Source of the DNA: Flavobacteriales bacterium
Lineage (GTDB): Bacteria > Bacteroidota > Bacteroidia > Flavobacteriales_F > PHOS-HE28
Reading direction: 5' to 3'
DNA length: 31,829 bases
NCBI GenBank assembly: GCA_016703105.1
Contig: JADJCS010000011.1
Location: 1 to 31,829 of the forward strand
The notes beneath the pieces were generated by a model. That model ran no database searches and was not told the origin of the DNA. It saw only the letters and a program-made list of their open reading frames with translations. The position numbers and the translations under genes were made by a program. Below, in pieces: positions 1 to 9,333 of the stretch. The number at the start of each line of letters is the position of its first letter. Position 1 is the first letter of the stretch.

Positions 1-77
1 CGGCGTGAAGCGCGGCAGCTTCCCGTCGTTGGAGCCGATGTGCAACGTTGCACGCACAAACGCTCCGCCGATATCCA

Positions 78-886
78 ATGAACTATCCCACCCGTGCGGG
101 CGCCATTGCGGCGTTGCTCCTCTTGAACGCCTGCGGTTCGGTGCCGATGCGCCGGCCGGAACCAGTTGAACCTGCTGCCCGAGAGCGACCTGATGGGCAT
201 GTCGCTCACCGGTAGGGCTTCCTGAAGAGAATCACCTTTGCCCGGCGGGCGATGAAGCGGTGGCCATGGTGCGGGAGCGCATCGGGCAACGCCTGGCAGC
301 CTCGCCGACTACCTGGCCGGGGTGGGCGCATCGAGGCCGCATCGACGGGTTCAATTGGGAGTTCAATGTGGTGGCATTCCACGATGAACGCGTGGTGTAT
401 GCCGGGAGGCAAGGCGGTGGTCTATACCGGCATCTGCCCGTCACGCAGGATGACAGGGGCTCGCCGTGGTGATGGGGTAGAGATCGCCACGCCATTGCCC
501 GCCATGGCAACGAGCACTGAGCCGGGGCATGCTGGCCCGGGTGTCGGACTTGCGCTGAAGCGTGGCATTGTGAGCGAAAACCCCAATGGACTGTGACCTA
601 TTCCTACAGAGCTATAGCATCGGCAACCAACTGGGGTATGCTGGCCTATAGCCGCAGCCACGAATCAGAGGCCGACAAAATGGGTCTGGTGTTCATAGCC
701 ATGGCCGGATACGATCCACACGCGCCAAATTCTGGGAACGCATGTCCGCTCAAAGCGGCGGCGGCAAGCCCCCTGAGCTGTAAGCACCCACCCCCAGTGA
801 CGCGACCGGATCAGGATGCGGGCGTATATGCCCAGGCGATGAAGCACTACCAAGCCCTGGAGCGTATCCCAAAATTGCTTTCGTAA
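78..886 (+). pseudogene. M48 family metallopeptidase lipoprotein, frame broken by indels
   Basis: A zinc-dependent M48 (YggG/LoiP-type) periplasmic peptidase, which in this family degrades misfolded envelope proteins. Starting at ATG 78 the product opens with MNYPTRAG and a lipoprotein signal whose lipobox is LLNAC, followed by the family phrase NQLNLLPESDLMGMSL. Other family blocks lie in shifting frames: NAWCMPGGK near 390-415, VVYTGI near 415-430, and AYSRSHESEADKMGLVF near 640-690, which carries the third zinc-ligand Glu region. The expected HExxH helix falls at 470-510, where the sequence still spells out most of a HEIAHAIARHGNE motif across indels. The end is the TAA at 884-886. Several frameshifts interrupt it, probably sequence errors. 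The 77 bases before it carry no gene I can identify. Family assignment is firm; whether the gene is intact in the organism is not shown. Confidence 0.8.
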
Positions 887-916
887 GCGGCGAGGGGATC
901 CCGCGTTCAGGCGAGC

Positions 917-959
917 GCCGGAACCGAGCACCAGTCGGGTGCTCTGCGAGGGTTCCGGC
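917..959 (+). terminator. Strong two-part hairpin after the M48 gene
   Basis: Outer stem GCCGGAACC (917-925) pairs perfectly with GGTTCCGGC (951-959). Inner stem GAGCACC (926-932) pairs perfectly with GGTGCTC (938-944) around the loop AGTCG. Only 945-950 bulges out. It sits 30 bases after the M48 stop and before the tRNA, as a terminator would, but there is no T-run after it, so factor-independent termination is an inference. Confidence 0.45.
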
Positions 960-1067
960 AACGAAACATGGGCGCAGACAACGTAGCCCGGGGGCATTTG
1001 AGACACGCTCTAGTATCGCTCAACAGAACGGCGCCCGCTTTTCTATCTTCGCACCCGTTTTTGCTGA

Positions 1068-1141
1068 GACTCGTGCTCCAATTGGATAGAGCACCTGACT
1101 ACGGATCGAGGAGGTTGGGGTTCGACTCTCCCTCCGAGTTA
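1068..1141 (+). tRNA. tRNA-Arg (anticodon ACG), with apparent sequence indels
   Basis: The acceptor arm GACTCG (1068-1073) pairs with CGAGTT (1135-1140), with A1141 as discriminator. A D-arm with the AATTGGATAGAGC signature follows, then the anticodon arm CCTGACTACGGATC with ACG at 1101-1103, and a T-arm containing GGTTCGA. The 3' half of the anticodon stem has one extra G (GATCGAGG for GATCAGG), and the D-arm and T-stem also look one base off. An essential tRNA should not carry these, so they argue for sequence error in this part of the window. CCA is not encoded. Confidence 0.75.
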
Positions 1142-1151
1142 CTAACCAAGG

Positions 1152-1172
1152 AAGGGTGCCAGAGGCACCCTT
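1152..1172 (+). terminator. 9-bp hairpin between tRNA-Arg and ychF
   Basis: AAGGGTGCC (1152-1160), loop AGA, GGCACCCTT (1164-1172) form a perfect 9-bp stem just after the tRNA. It probably ends the tRNA transcript. There is no downstream T-tract, and it stops 15 bases before the ychF start codon. Confidence 0.5.
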
Positions 1173-1187
1173 GCCTTGAAGAAAACC

Positions 1188-2287
1188 ATGGGATCGAAGT
1201 GCGGTATCGTCGGCGCCCAGCGGCGGGCAAGAAGCACCTTGTTCCAACTGCCTCAGCAACGCGAGGGCACGGGCGGCCAACTCCCGTTCTGTACCATCAG
1301 CCCAACGTGGGCGCCATCACCGTGCCGGATGCGCGCCCGAACAAGCTGGCCGGACGGGTGAACCCCAACGGATCTCCCACCACGGCGGAGATAAGTGGAC
1401 ATCGCCACCGACCTGGTGAAAGGCGCCAGCAAGAGCAGGGCCTCAGCAAGCCAGTTCCTCGGCAACATCCGCGAGTGCGATGCCATCCTCCACGTGTTGC
1501 GCTGCTTCGACGATCCAATGTGGTGCGTGTGGATGGCGGAGTGGATCCCGTACACGCGACAAGGAGGTGATCGACATCGAACTACAGCCTAAAGGACCTC
1601 CGAGACCGTGGAGGCCCGGATCGAAGGTGGAGAAAGCAAGCCTCGATCGGCGACAAGGGCCAAGCGCCGCTTCGACCTGCTCCACACGCATCCGTACCGC
1701 CCTGCTCCGAAGGCAGCGCCCGCACCATGGTTTCGGCGAACGATGACCCGGCCCTGGTGGGCGGGTTCAACTCCTCACCACCAAGCCCGTGATGTACGTG
1801 CAACGTGGACGAGAAGAGCGCCGTGACCGGCAACAAGTATGTGGACCTGGTGAAGGCCGCCGTGTGGCGAACGAGAACGCGGAGGTGATGCTCCGTGACC
1901 GCCGCCATTGAAGCGGAGATAAGCCGGTTGGGAGACCCGAGGGCGCGGATGTTTCCTGAAGGACGCCCATGGGCCTGGACGAACCCGGCTGAACAAGCTC
2001 ATTCCACGCCGCCTATCACCTGTTGAGCTACACTGACCTACTTCACCGCCGGCGTGCAGGAGGTGCGCGCCTGAACCATCCATCAAGGCGATACCGGTCA
2101 AAAGCCGCGGGCGTGATCCCACAACGACTTCGAGGGGCTACATCCGTGCGGAAGTGATGAGCTACAACGATTTCATCACCTCAGGTAGCGAGGGCCGCCT
2201 GCCGCGCTGCGGGCCAAGTTGCGTGTGGAAGGCAAAGGTACGTGGTGAAGGATGGCGATGCTGATGCGCTTCCTCTTCAACGTCTGA
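1188..2287 (+). pseudogene. ychF: YchF/EngD family ATPase-GTPase, frame broken by indels
   Basis: A universally conserved TRAFAC-class, ribosome-associated NTPase (YchF/OLA1) that binds ATP or GTP. ATG 1188 opens with MGSKCGIVG, the start of the G1 region. Family blocks then follow in different frames: PFCTI.PNVGAITVPD near 1285-1330, VKGASK near 1415-1435, FLGNIRECDAILHVLRCF near 1455-1510, VDPVR.KEVIDIEL near 1545-1590, KPVMYV.NVDEKSAVTGNKYVDLVKA near 1780-1860, and EVMSYNDFIT near 2150-2180. The C-terminal TGS-domain end VVKDGD..RFLFNV stops at TGA 2285-2287. Combined length is close to the usual ~363 residues. YchF is normally an intact housekeeping gene, so ten or so frame changes are most simply explained as base-calling errors. 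It lies 46 bases after tRNA-Arg and converges on the carotenoid desaturase. Confidence 0.88.
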
Positions 2288-2304
2288 TCGACGCTCCGGG
2301 GAGC

Positions 2305-3780
2305 TCACTTCCCGTTCCCGCTCCGCAATCGAGGTCGGCGGTGTCTTCGCGGAAAGCAGGCACGGCGGAATTCTCGGGCCGGATGTACACTTCCTCCGCA
2401 GAAATAGGGGCCTTTGATCATTCAGAAAAGTTCGAGGGTGGCGCAGGAAGCTTGCGAACACACCGCTGGAGCTGCTGCCGAAGATAGCTCCGAAAGACGC
2501 TGGAAGGAAAGGTGCCTCCACCGAGGCGGGGATCGACAAATGCTCCACGGTGATGTGCGTTCCCCACCGGTGACGCGCAGCAGCCGTTCAAATTTCGCGA
2601 TCGCCCGTTGCCGAATCGTGCGGATCAAAAGTGTCCCAATCCTGGCCGGTGTTGTGGGACGCGGATACCATCACGAACCAGTTCTCATGGCCCGGAGGTG
2701 CATCGGCCAGAACACTGACGCTCACGTGCGGGTGCGTCGACGGATCTTCAGAAAAGACTCTCTGCTTGGCCCGAAGATGTGGTGCCGACACTCGGCGTGG
2801 CCGTCGTTGCTCATCAGCATGTTGTTCAACTGGAAGGCGGGGTGGTGCGGTCCTTACCTGATAGAACACGATCCCGGAACTGGAACGCGGCTGGTCCAAA
2901 GGTGCGCTTTGGCCGACGCTGGTCGGGGAGGAGGCGGTGGTACGTGCTGTGCGCATCGGCATTGCTCACCACCAGGTCAACCGCTCCGTTCGTTGTTCAC
3001 CTCTACGCCGCACCTCCATAACGCACCACACGATCGTTCCACGCGAGTGTTGAAGCGGAACTCCACTGCTTGCCGTTGCGCCAGGGCCTACGAGCGCACG
3101 GACCACAACGTGCATACCCCTTGCGGAATAGGAACAAGGGGCCAGCTCGTAGTGGGCGTCAAGTTCAGCGTGGCGGGCGCGGCGATGGGGTCCGCCATGG
3201 TAGCTGGCGTATTGATTGAAGTCGCGACCCTGGGGTCTCGGGAAAGCGTTTACATTGACGCGGATCACCTAACGGTGGAACCGCCCACCTTGTGGAATTG
3301 GAGCACGCCCCGGAGCGTCGGTCCATTGAGGTGGATTGCGGATCCGGTGCGGGATCGTTGCAAGAACACTTCATCGGTGAGTTCGCGCTTCACTTTGCTG
3401 CGGCGCAGGAATTCCAGCACGCTCGCACGGCCTGCGGTGGTGCGCTCGGCGAACTCATCGGCCAGCCGCTCCGCATCGGCGTGCATGCGCACCACCGTGC
3501 CATCCTCGAAAAGGAACTGGGAGTCTCGGGTCCGAGCTGGGTGTAAGTCTGAAATGGTCGCGCGGATCTTCGCCGCACAAGGCGAAAGTTCGTCCACATA
3601 GGCGGGCATTGGTGAGGTGAGTGATGGGCCATGTCGAACCGGTAGGGTCCGATACGCCACTCGGCCGCTTTGCCGCCGGGGACCGCGTTCGCCCTGAACA
3701 CCGTGACGCGATGGCCTTGCCGTGCCTGCCGGACCGCCACCGCGATGCCCCGAAACCGGCGCGACGATGGCGGAGTTCAG
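2305..3780 (-). pseudogene. Carotenoid desaturase, CrtI/CrtD family (FAD amine-oxidase fold), frame broken
   Basis: A phytoene desaturase-type flavoenzyme that introduces double bonds into carotenes. On the minus strand the N-terminus (near 3780) reads NSAIVxxGFGGIAVAVRQARQGH with a dinucleotide-binding Rossmann start, then VFxANAVPGGKAAEW and RFD. Next come MPAYVDEL, FLFEDGTVVRMHADAERLADEFAERTTAG, and VFLQRS...NGPTLRGVLQFHKVG near 3290. The C-terminal half is spread over three frames but includes FASFLRHP and, near 2350, CLLSAKT, the end of the family's GGSVHPGxGIPLxLLSAK signature. The apparent start is CTG 3780, possibly a misread ATG. The gene converges on ychF and diverges from the ACP gene at 3913. 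Together with the CrtZ-like gene at 12387 it implies carotenoid synthesis. CrtI and CrtD cannot be told apart here. Confidence 0.75.
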
Positions 3781-3912
3781 CCCTGCTGCGGAACGAGGCC
3801 CTTGGGTGGAGCGATGGTGGCATGCGAGGGGCTGGTCCATGGAGAAGCGCACGGCCCGCCGCGCCCGGGCCAATTTACAGGATGGGGTGATCCGCTAAAT
3901 TCGCGGCCTTCG

Positions 3913-4209
3913 ATGGAAAAGGCGATGTCCAGCAACGAACAGGAACTGGCCGAGGAGCTCTGTGCCTACTGCGCTCCCATGTGCTCGCCAAGCAGGTATC
4001 CATCGATCCGGACCTACCCTTCGCGCAGCTCGGCATCGATTCCATGTCCATCATCGAACTCGTCGCGTACCTGGAACGGAAGCAAGCCCGGGCGCTGCCG
4101 GACAAGGCGTTGCACCCGGAGAATCTGCGCACGGCAAGTCGCTGGCCCGGTGTGCCATTCAGGCGCGTGCCGACGCGGTGCTTCCATCCCGAAAATCGTG
4201 CAACGGTGA
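3913..4209 (+). pseudogene. Stand-alone acyl/peptidyl carrier protein, frame broken
   Basis: A small carrier protein that would hold an acyl or aminoacyl group on a 4'-phosphopantetheine arm. From ATG 3913 it reads MEKAMSSNEQELAEELCAY, then in a neighbouring frame VLAKQVSIDPDLPFAQLGIDSMSIIELVAYLE. The Ser in LGIDSMS (about 4043) is the phosphopantetheine attachment site. A C-terminal tail ALPDKALHPENLRT follows before a TGA at 4207-4209. Length (~95 residues) fits free-standing ACP/PCP domains. The stop overlaps the next gene's GTG start at 4206, implying translational coupling with the acyltransferase. It is the first gene of a four-gene run with acyltransferase, FAD oxidoreductase and ligase, and diverges from the desaturase. 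At least two indels interrupt it. Confidence 0.75.
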
Positions 4210-5587
4210 GGCCGGTCCAGCCTCTGCGTCCTTCTACCTTTGGCCATGGGCGACGGATGCCGGCCAGCAGCGTTGCGCCGTCCGTGACCCACCGCCCGTT
4301 CGATCCCTTCCTCACACAGCCCATTACCGGGGCGGACAATTTCAATTGTTGCTGGACCGGCACATGCGCTAAGCAAGGCCAGCAAGGCAATGTGGTGCGC
4401 CTGGAATTGCGCCTTGCCCCATCCGCGGACCTCGAGCAGTTGCGCGGCCACGTGCAGCGTAATGGGATCTTCATGCTGGTACGCCGCATCCGGCTGGCAC
4501 GTCCCATCGCTCGTGCGCCCTATTGGTACCAGGATAAAGGCGCGGATCTTCCGGTGGCGTGGAGGTGCGTACCGCCGCGATGGATCGTGCGGACTTCGAG
4601 GCGTGGTGTGAACCGCGCTCATCGTTGCAACCGGTGCGGCCTCTCTCATCTATCTCGTCGCGTTCAACGATGGACCCACCATGACCTCCAGCCCATCACG
4701 CCCTCTTCGACCAACGGGGTAGCGAGTGAACCTCGCCAGGGTCCTCGATCCAGAGGACCAGGCATGGGCGGCGAAGCGCTTTCCTGAACCCTCCCCGGAG
4801 CCCTGGCCCAAGCGCTTGAAGCATGCCGTGCGGGTGATGTTCTCTTATGCTCGGTTCGCCGTTCTGGTACCTCGCGCGGCTGTGGGTCGAGGGCCGACCC
4901 CGCAGAGCGGGACGCGCACCGCGTGCTCCGTTTCTCCGCGAGCGATACGCAGACCGTGGATCAACAGGCGCTGGCGCAAGGCGCACGGCTGGGCCGTTCG
5001 CATTACCATTTGGCGGCGACGACCATGGCATTGCGTACTGTGTTCATGCAGCGTCGTGAACGGCATCCGTATTTCTGGGTGTCCACGCCATTAAGCCGCC
5101 GACCGCGTTGGGTGCGCGGACATCTCCTTTCCAACCAGCTTTCCTTCGTTTTCGTGCGTTTGCACGACCAGCCCTGGGTTCGGTGGCCACGAGCGTCGCC
5201 TCCATCAACGAACAGATCAAGGAGCCAGATCGCTGCGGGCCTTCCGGCGAAGTACGTGTCGTTGCTCAAGTGCTCCGCCATATCCCCTTGTGGTGGTTCA
5301 GTGCGATGGTGAACCTGCCCATGCCGGGTGCCCTACGCCAGCTTCGCTTTCTCGGATATCGGCGAGGATCGTGACGAGTTGCGCACCTTCGCGGGTGTGG
5401 ACGTGCTCGAAGTGCTCAACTATCCGCCGGCGCCCTGCCCGCCTGGTTTGACCATCACCTGCATGCGGCACGCTGGAGAGTTGAAAGTGGTCCTCGCGTC
5501 GGTGGAGAAGCCATCAGCGCGCAGGAGATGGACCTGTTCGAGCGGCAATTGAACGCCTTGTTGCGCACCGGGGAGCATGCGTCCTGA
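4206..5587 (+). pseudogene. Condensation-domain-like acyltransferase, frame broken
   Basis: Probably transfers the acyl group carried by the upstream ACP to an amine or alcohol. Recognisable blocks in mixed frames: THRPFDPFLTQPITGADNF near 4290-4340, GNVVRLELRLAPSADLEQL near 4388-4440, and SIHHALFD near 4690-4715, which resembles the HHxxxD catalytic motif of NRPS condensation, PapA and wax-synthase enzymes. A long C-terminal half follows: GRSHYHLAATTMALRTVFMQRR near 4995-5055, LSNQLSFVFVRLHD near 5125-5170, DELRTFAGVDVLEVLNYPPAPCPPGLTITC near 5370-5460, and a terminal LFERQLNALLRTGEHAS ending at TGA 5585-5587. Total ~460 residues matches a single C domain. Its end overlaps the next start (ATG 5577) by 11 bases. 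The acceptor substrate is unknown. Confidence 0.6.
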
Positions 5588-6800
5588 GCAGACGGTCACT
5601 GCCGAGGTGCTCGTGGTCGGCGCAGGTGCGGCGGGCATCGCCGCTGCGGTGGCGGCCAGCAGGATCGGGGCGCGTGTCGTGGTGGTCGAACGCGGTGCGT
5701 TAACCGGAGGGAAGGCCACTGCGGCGATGGTGGAACGATCTTGTGGTATCTACTTGCGCGGCAGATCGGAAGCGCGGTACGCCACCGAACGGTTTTCCGC
5801 GCGAGTTCTGTGAGCAACTCGCCGGTCGCAGTGGCACGCACGCGGTCGCCGGTGCGGGGGCTCTGGTTCGCCCTACGTACGACGCGTTCGAGGAACTCCG
5901 GCACGGCTGTTGAACGAGGCCGGTGTAGAGCTACGCACGAGCACCTCCATCGAAAGCTGCCATGCGGAAGGCTTACCGACGGTCTCGCGCTGCGGCTCGC
6001 GGCCAGGGCGGCTAACGGAGATCGTGCAGCGAGCATGGTGGATTGTTCCGGCACAGGGCTCCTCGCCGAACTGTCCGGGCGCCGATAATCCGCACGCAGC
6101 GGTACTCAAGCGGCCCGCGCAGGTGTTCTGCATGCGTGGGGTAAGGGCGTTAACGAGGAAAGCGCACTGAACATGGCCGTGAACCGTGCGATGCTGCGCG
6201 CGATCCCACCGCCATGGCTCGGTCGGTGGTCCCCGGTTCATTGCGCGAGGGCCAGGTCTGTTCTTGAAGATCGCCTTCAGCGAGCAAGTGGAAGAGGCGC
6301 GGACCCCGACGTGGCGGCGAACGGTCGGCGGATGGCCGGGAGATGGCCGCGCTTTTCGAAGGAGGGGGTCGAAGCGTTCCACGGTGCCAGAGGTGAGTAA
6401 GGTCGCAACGAGGTCGGCGCGCACACAGCAACGTGCCCAGGGTCGTTACACGTTGGAAAGGAGGATGCTTGATGACCTGCCGGAAGTTCGCTGACGGTGT
6501 GGCCAACGGCGCCTGGCCCATCGAGTTCTGGGGCGCCGAACGCAACGTGGCGATGCGCTATTCCCGGAGAGGAGCACTACCAGGTCCCGGCGGAGGCTGC
6601 GCGCGGCCACCCTGAGCAATTTGTTCCTCGCGGGCCGCACGATCAGTGCCACCGAACAGGCGATCGCCGGCGCACGGTTAAGTCGGCGGCACCTGCCTGG
6701 GCACCGGTTACGCCCGGGTGTGCTCGCGGCCACCGCCGCACTGCGCAAGGATATGGATGCCGCCATCGAAAGTGTGAGACGCGCACAGGTCTACATTTGA
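5577..6800 (+). pseudogene. FAD-dependent oxidoreductase (FAD_oxidored-like), frame broken
   Basis: A flavoprotein beginning MRPEQTVTAEVLVVGAGAAGIAAAVAAS, a textbook GxGxxG dinucleotide-binding fold (residues ~14-19), then VVVVERG. After the first break, other frames give AYDAFEELR.RLLNEAGVELRTSTSIE, a domain pattern common to FAD-dependent oxidoreductases of the PF12831 kind. Near the C-terminus come FADGVANGAWPIEFWGAERN (about 6485-6545), EHYQVPAEA, the FAD-closing LFLAGRTISATEQAIAGAR (about 6620-6680), and ALRKDMDAAIESVRRAQVYI ending at TGA 6798-6800. About 400 residues in all. It overlaps the upstream acyltransferase and sits 9 bases before the ligase, so it is operonic. It probably oxidises the carrier-bound or released product; the substrate is unknown. 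Confidence 0.7.
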
Positions 6801-6809
6801 TCGGTACAC

Positions 6810-8226
6810 ATGAAACGTTTTCGAGCGCATCAAGCAACGGGCGGCGCGTTGGCCGGGTCGGCGGCGATCCATCTGCGCCCGGGTACGCTCACGTTCCAGG
6901 GTGTTCGATGCGGCCGAACAAGTCGCGGATACACCCGTTTCCTCGGCGTGAAAGCCGGGACCGGTTTGAGGATCAGCGATCACAACAGTGCGAGTTCATC
7001 ATCGCCATGCTGGCAGGCCCTGCGCTGCGGTGCGGTGGTGGTGCCCATCGCGAGCAACCTCCACCACGACCGAACGCGATGCACTGATCGAAGGTCGACC
7101 TCATGCGCTCTTGTGCGAAGGGGAGGGGAGCGTTCCATCTTCATCGGTACACGGCACCTTCCACCCTGCGGCGGATGCATCGCGCGGAAGAGCGCATCGC
7201 ACCGCACATCGCCGAGGCGGCCTTCATCCGTTTCACCTCGGGTACCACCGGCACCTCGAAAGGGCGTGGGTGCTCTCGCATCGCACGGGATTCGAACGCG
7301 TCTGGAAGCCGCGAACAAAGGCCTGGGACTTTTCCAAACATGATGCCGTGGTCTGGGTGTTGCCGATGGCCTACCATTTCGTGGTGTCCATCATGCTCTA
7401 TCTGTACTTCGGCACGGCGGGTGATCCTCTGTGGATTTCACCCGCGCAGGCCATGTCGCGCATTGCGCCGCGCGTTTCAAAGGCACTTTGCTATACGCGG
7501 CGCCGACACACATCCGTTTGCTAGTGGCCGATAGGGCGGTCACTTCGCTGGGGCACATTGCGCAGCGTGATGCTCTACCTCGGCAGGTCTTCCGCTGGGT
7601 CTTTGCGCGCCAGTTCAAGGAACGTTTCCGGGTTGGCGGTGAGCCAGGCCTTCGGATCATCGAAGTGGGGCACTTTGCCATCATCAGTACGGAGCGCTCC
7701 GATGAAGCACCCGAGGCGGTGGGCCATGCTCGCCCGATCACGAGGTCGCGATCCTCGATGATGCGCTGCACCCTTACCCGATGGCAGCACCGGCCTGCTT
7801 GCGGTGCGGGGACCAGGGCGCTTCGATGGCTATCTCTTCCGCCGGTATCGCGGGGACCAGGTGTTGCGGCAAGGATGGTTCCTCACGGGCGATCTGCGGT
7901 GGCACAGCGGACGGGTTGAAGAGCATCAAAGGCCGCCGCAAGAGCACTGATTGCGTGTCGCGGCAACAAGGTGTTCCCCCGAGGATGTGGAGGCCGTCGT
8001 CAACGCCCACCCGCAGGTGCAAGCGTCGCGCGTGTTCGGTGGCGCGCATCCGTTGTTCGGCGAGATCGTGGAAGCTGAGGTCGTATTGGCACCGGGCGCC
8101 CAGTTGGATCCTGAGGATATCGTCTCCTTCTGCCGCGAACGCCTTTCGGCCTACAAGTTGCCCTCAACGCATCACTTCGTGGAAGCACTGGCGATGACCG
8201 CGACGGGGAAGGTGAAGCGGGTTTAG
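6810..8226 (+). pseudogene. AMP-forming acyl/aminoacyl ligase (adenylation enzyme), frame broken
   Basis: An ANL-superfamily enzyme that would activate an acid as the adenylate and load it on the ACP or CoA. Core motifs appear in order: GLRISDHNSAEFIIAMLAG and CGAVVVPIASN (6965-7060), the phosphate loop FIRFTSGTTGTSKG (7225-7270, motif A3), WVLPMAYHFVVSIMLYLYFGTA (7355-7420), LLYAAPTHIRLL (7490-7525), and ARPITRS in place of the usual VGxPLP. The clean C-terminal subdomain is KVFPEDVEAVVNAHPQVQASRVFGG...AEVVLAPGAQLDPEDIVSFCRERLSAYKLP with the catalytic TATGKVKR lysine just before TAG 8224-8226. Length (~470 residues) suits a stand-alone A domain. It is the fourth gene of the run. The specificity pocket cannot be read through the indels. 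It converges on the sulfotransferase, the stops overlapping. Confidence 0.78.
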
Positions 8227-9223
8227 GCGCGCACGGGGGTATTCGCCACCGACCGATCCATCACATCGCCCCATTCGCGTTGGATCCGCGCCCGCGTGGC
8301 TGGGTCTAAGTGGTACTCGTTCGTGACGTATTCCTCGTGCGCAGCTATCTCGTTCTTCAACAACGGCCTTGCGTGTTCGAAGTCGGGGAGGCCGAGTTGC
8401 GCGTAGACGCGTTCCAACATGTCGATCTCTTTGCCGATGAACTCCTCGTAGCTGAACTCGACCAAGTGGCCGGATGGGATCAGCGCCTTCTCGCGGTCGT
8501 ACAGTCGCAGGTTGGACGCGTACACGGTGCAGGGATCGCGATGGATGTGGATGAAACGCGCATTGGGGAACACCTCCAGGATCTCCTTCACGCGGGCGGT
8601 GTTCCAGGGGCTCTTCAGCAGCAGCGGGCGTGGGCCGTATTTCAACGTGAGCTTGCGTACCAGGTGGAGCAAGTGTGCCTGCCATTGGCGCTTGTCAGCC
8701 GCATCGTGCAGCAGCACGTAGCGATCCAGCATCGCCGCCATCTTCCGGGGAAAGAAATAGCCGGTGACCATCGATCCCGGACCCATGCAGGCCAGTGCGA
8801 ACTCTTCCTCTTTGGGCAGTTCGGCCCCCATGCGCAGGTTGTCCATGGGCCGTGTGGCGGGGAGCGCACGGCGCAGGATGGCGCGCAGCGGGCGGCCAAA
8901 GGAGAGGAAGACCCACGGCATCAGGCTCGTAAACCGCGCAGAACGCGAAGCGCGGATCACGGCTCAGGATGTAGTGCAAGTAGGTGGTGCCGCTGCGCGG
9001 ATGGCCCAGGATGAAGATGGGATCCTGACCGTGGTGTTCCCGATCGCTTTCCGAACCGCAGCCGCTCGATCAACCGCGCTGGAGCGCTGGCCACCACGGT
9101 GAGCGCGATCACGACGATCCTGGGCACGAAGCGGAAGCTGATCCCCGGCCATTGCGCCAAAGAACGCTGAACCAATTGCGCGAACCTCGATCCGAACGCG
9201 GCATGCGAGCGGAGGTTCCACAA
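8223..9223 (-). CDS. Sulfotransferase family protein (PAPS-dependent), 5' end frame-broken
   Basis: A PF13469-type sulfotransferase that would transfer sulfate from PAPS to a small molecule or lipid. The N-terminal segment in one frame (9223-9030) reads WNLRSHAAFGSRFAQLVQRSL...RFVPRIVVIALTVVASAPARLIERLRFGKR, with a hydrophobic stretch. A second frame then gives PIFILGHPRSGTT-like sequence near 9025-8990, the 5'-phosphosulfate loop, and YLHYILSRDPRFAFCAVYEPD. From 8960 to 8223 the frame is clean: LLLKSPWNTARVKEILEVFPNARFIHIHRDPCTVYASN holds the 3'-phosphate-binding region. TAA is at 8225-8223. At least two frameshifts lie between 9040 and 8930. Its start is uncertain: 9223 is a TTG and in-frame sequence continues upstream. 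It may decorate the product of the convergent ACP-ligase operon, but this is inference. Confidence 0.78.
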
Positions 9224-9333
9224 ACGCGGGGCCGAGGTCTATTCGCACAGTGGGCGCTGTCGCGCCGGCGGGCTGTTCTTTAGCTTGGCCCAAATATCCG
9301 GAATAGGTGAGCGGGGCAGCATGGCGGCGGGGG

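Noticed and set aside
2414..3601. Plus-strand ORF of 395 codons
   Set aside because: Lies opposite the CrtI/CrtD desaturase, whose motifs are clear on the minus strand; Arg/Ser-rich shadow.
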